32,107 nt of DNA from Fusobacteriaceae bacterium (GTDB lineage: Bacteria > Fusobacteriota > Fusobacteriia > Fusobacteriales > Fusobacteriaceae). A program made the translations under genes and the position numbers. Positions 31,952 through 32,107 of the stretch are shown in pieces. The stretch is from NCBI GenBank assembly GCA_900764925.1, contig CAAFPW010000097.1, positions 1 to 32,107 on the forward strand, given 5' to 3'. The stretch's first letter is position 1. Each line of letters opens with the position of its first letter. Below the pieces are notes generated by a model. It saw nothing but the letters and a program-made list of their open reading frames with translations, ran no database searches and was not told the origin of the DNA.

Positions 31952-32107
31952 TTGGAAAGTATAAGAAGTATAATTAATTTTGTAAATGATCTGTTATGGA
32001 ATAAAAATATTCTGGTAGTAATGTTAATTGGAACAGCAGTGTATCTTACATTTAAAACAAAGTTTATGCAATTTAGATTGTTTGGTGATATAGTAAGAAT
32101 ATTGGGA
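31952..32107 (+). CDS. Sodium:alanine symporter (AGCS family), N-terminal part, cut by window end
   Basis: A frame begins with TTG at 31952-31954, six bases after a perfect AGGAGG, and stays open for 52 codons to the window edge. It encodes LESIRSIINFVNDLLWNKN followed by a hydrophobic helix (ILVVMLIGTAVYLTF) and TKFMQFRLFGDIVRI. This is the N-terminus of AGCS (AlsT/DagA) transporters, which import alanine or glycine with Na+. The pattern NDLLW-x-x-x-x-L-x-x-x-L-x-G-x-x-Y-x-T then Q-x-R is characteristic. The TTG start makes it easy to miss; no ATG occurs upstream in frame near a ribosome site. Confidence 0.82.
   Translation, partial: MESIRSIINFVNDLLWNKNILVVMLIGTAVYLTFKTKFMQFRLFGDIVRILG

Noticed and set aside
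1..32107. CRISPR array, insertion sequence, prophage or tRNA/rRNA genes
   Set aside because: No regularly spaced repeats, transposase-like frames, phage genes or cloverleaf-forming sequence were seen on either strand.

Overview
This is an AT-rich window that reads like a Fusobacterium chromosome (Fusobacteriaceae). The evidence is low-GC codon use (AGA for Arg, ATA for Ile), strong AGGAGG ribosome sites, type III glutamine synthetase, AdhE, six-domain S1, RNase Y, and periplasm-type (non-lipidated) MetQ proteins, as expected of a diderm. The species assignment is inference; no rRNA or tRNA gene is present to fix it. The content is mostly housekeeping and metabolic genes in short operons separated by intrinsic terminators. 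I see no phage, insertion sequence or CRISPR array.

Layout. 1-545: 3' end of a sugar-type ABC ATPase. 596-4066 (minus): methionine importer metN-metI-metQ-metQ behind a promoter, a SAM-I (S-box) riboswitch and a terminator. 4085-5444 (plus): a YqeC-MocA fusion for molybdenum hydroxylase maturation. 5578-10214 (minus): ptsI-ptsH-ispH-rpsA, with a one-base stop/start overlap between ispH and rpsA. 10260-12575 (plus): type III glutamine synthetase. 12591-13870 (minus): speD-speE for spermidine-type polyamines, divergent from a PuuR-like XRE-cupin regulator at 14070-14609. 14657-15960 (minus): thyA-folA. 16036-16716 (minus): DUF554 membrane protein. 16995-19649 (plus): adhE. 19758-20342 (plus): sugar O-acetyltransferase. 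20423-21211 (minus): two small exported proteins, one of TSCPD type with an added CxxCxxC tail and one FMN_bind protein with a covalent-flavin motif. 21398-23699 (plus): obgE and miaA. 23777-26496 (plus): lipoprotein, RsbW-like kinase, STAS protein, RNase Y. 26543-30543 (plus): SorC-type regulator followed by DhaL, DhaK, LsrF-like aldolase and a VOC protein. 30634-31788 (plus): rfbB. 31952-end (plus): start of a sodium:alanine symporter with a TTG start codon.

The two places most likely to hold under-described biology are (a) the exported TSCPD plus FMN_bind pair at 20423-21211, which looks like a small envelope redox pair, and (b) the SorC-DhaL-DhaK-LsrF-VOC cluster at 26543-30543. The latter has a clear promoter flanked by two copies of a candidate operator and looks like a kinase plus aldolase pathway for a short-chain keto-sugar or AI-2-like compound. 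Regulation is unusually readable here: many promoters have exact 17-bp spacers, and nearly every transcription unit ends in a hairpin that often serves convergent genes from both sides.
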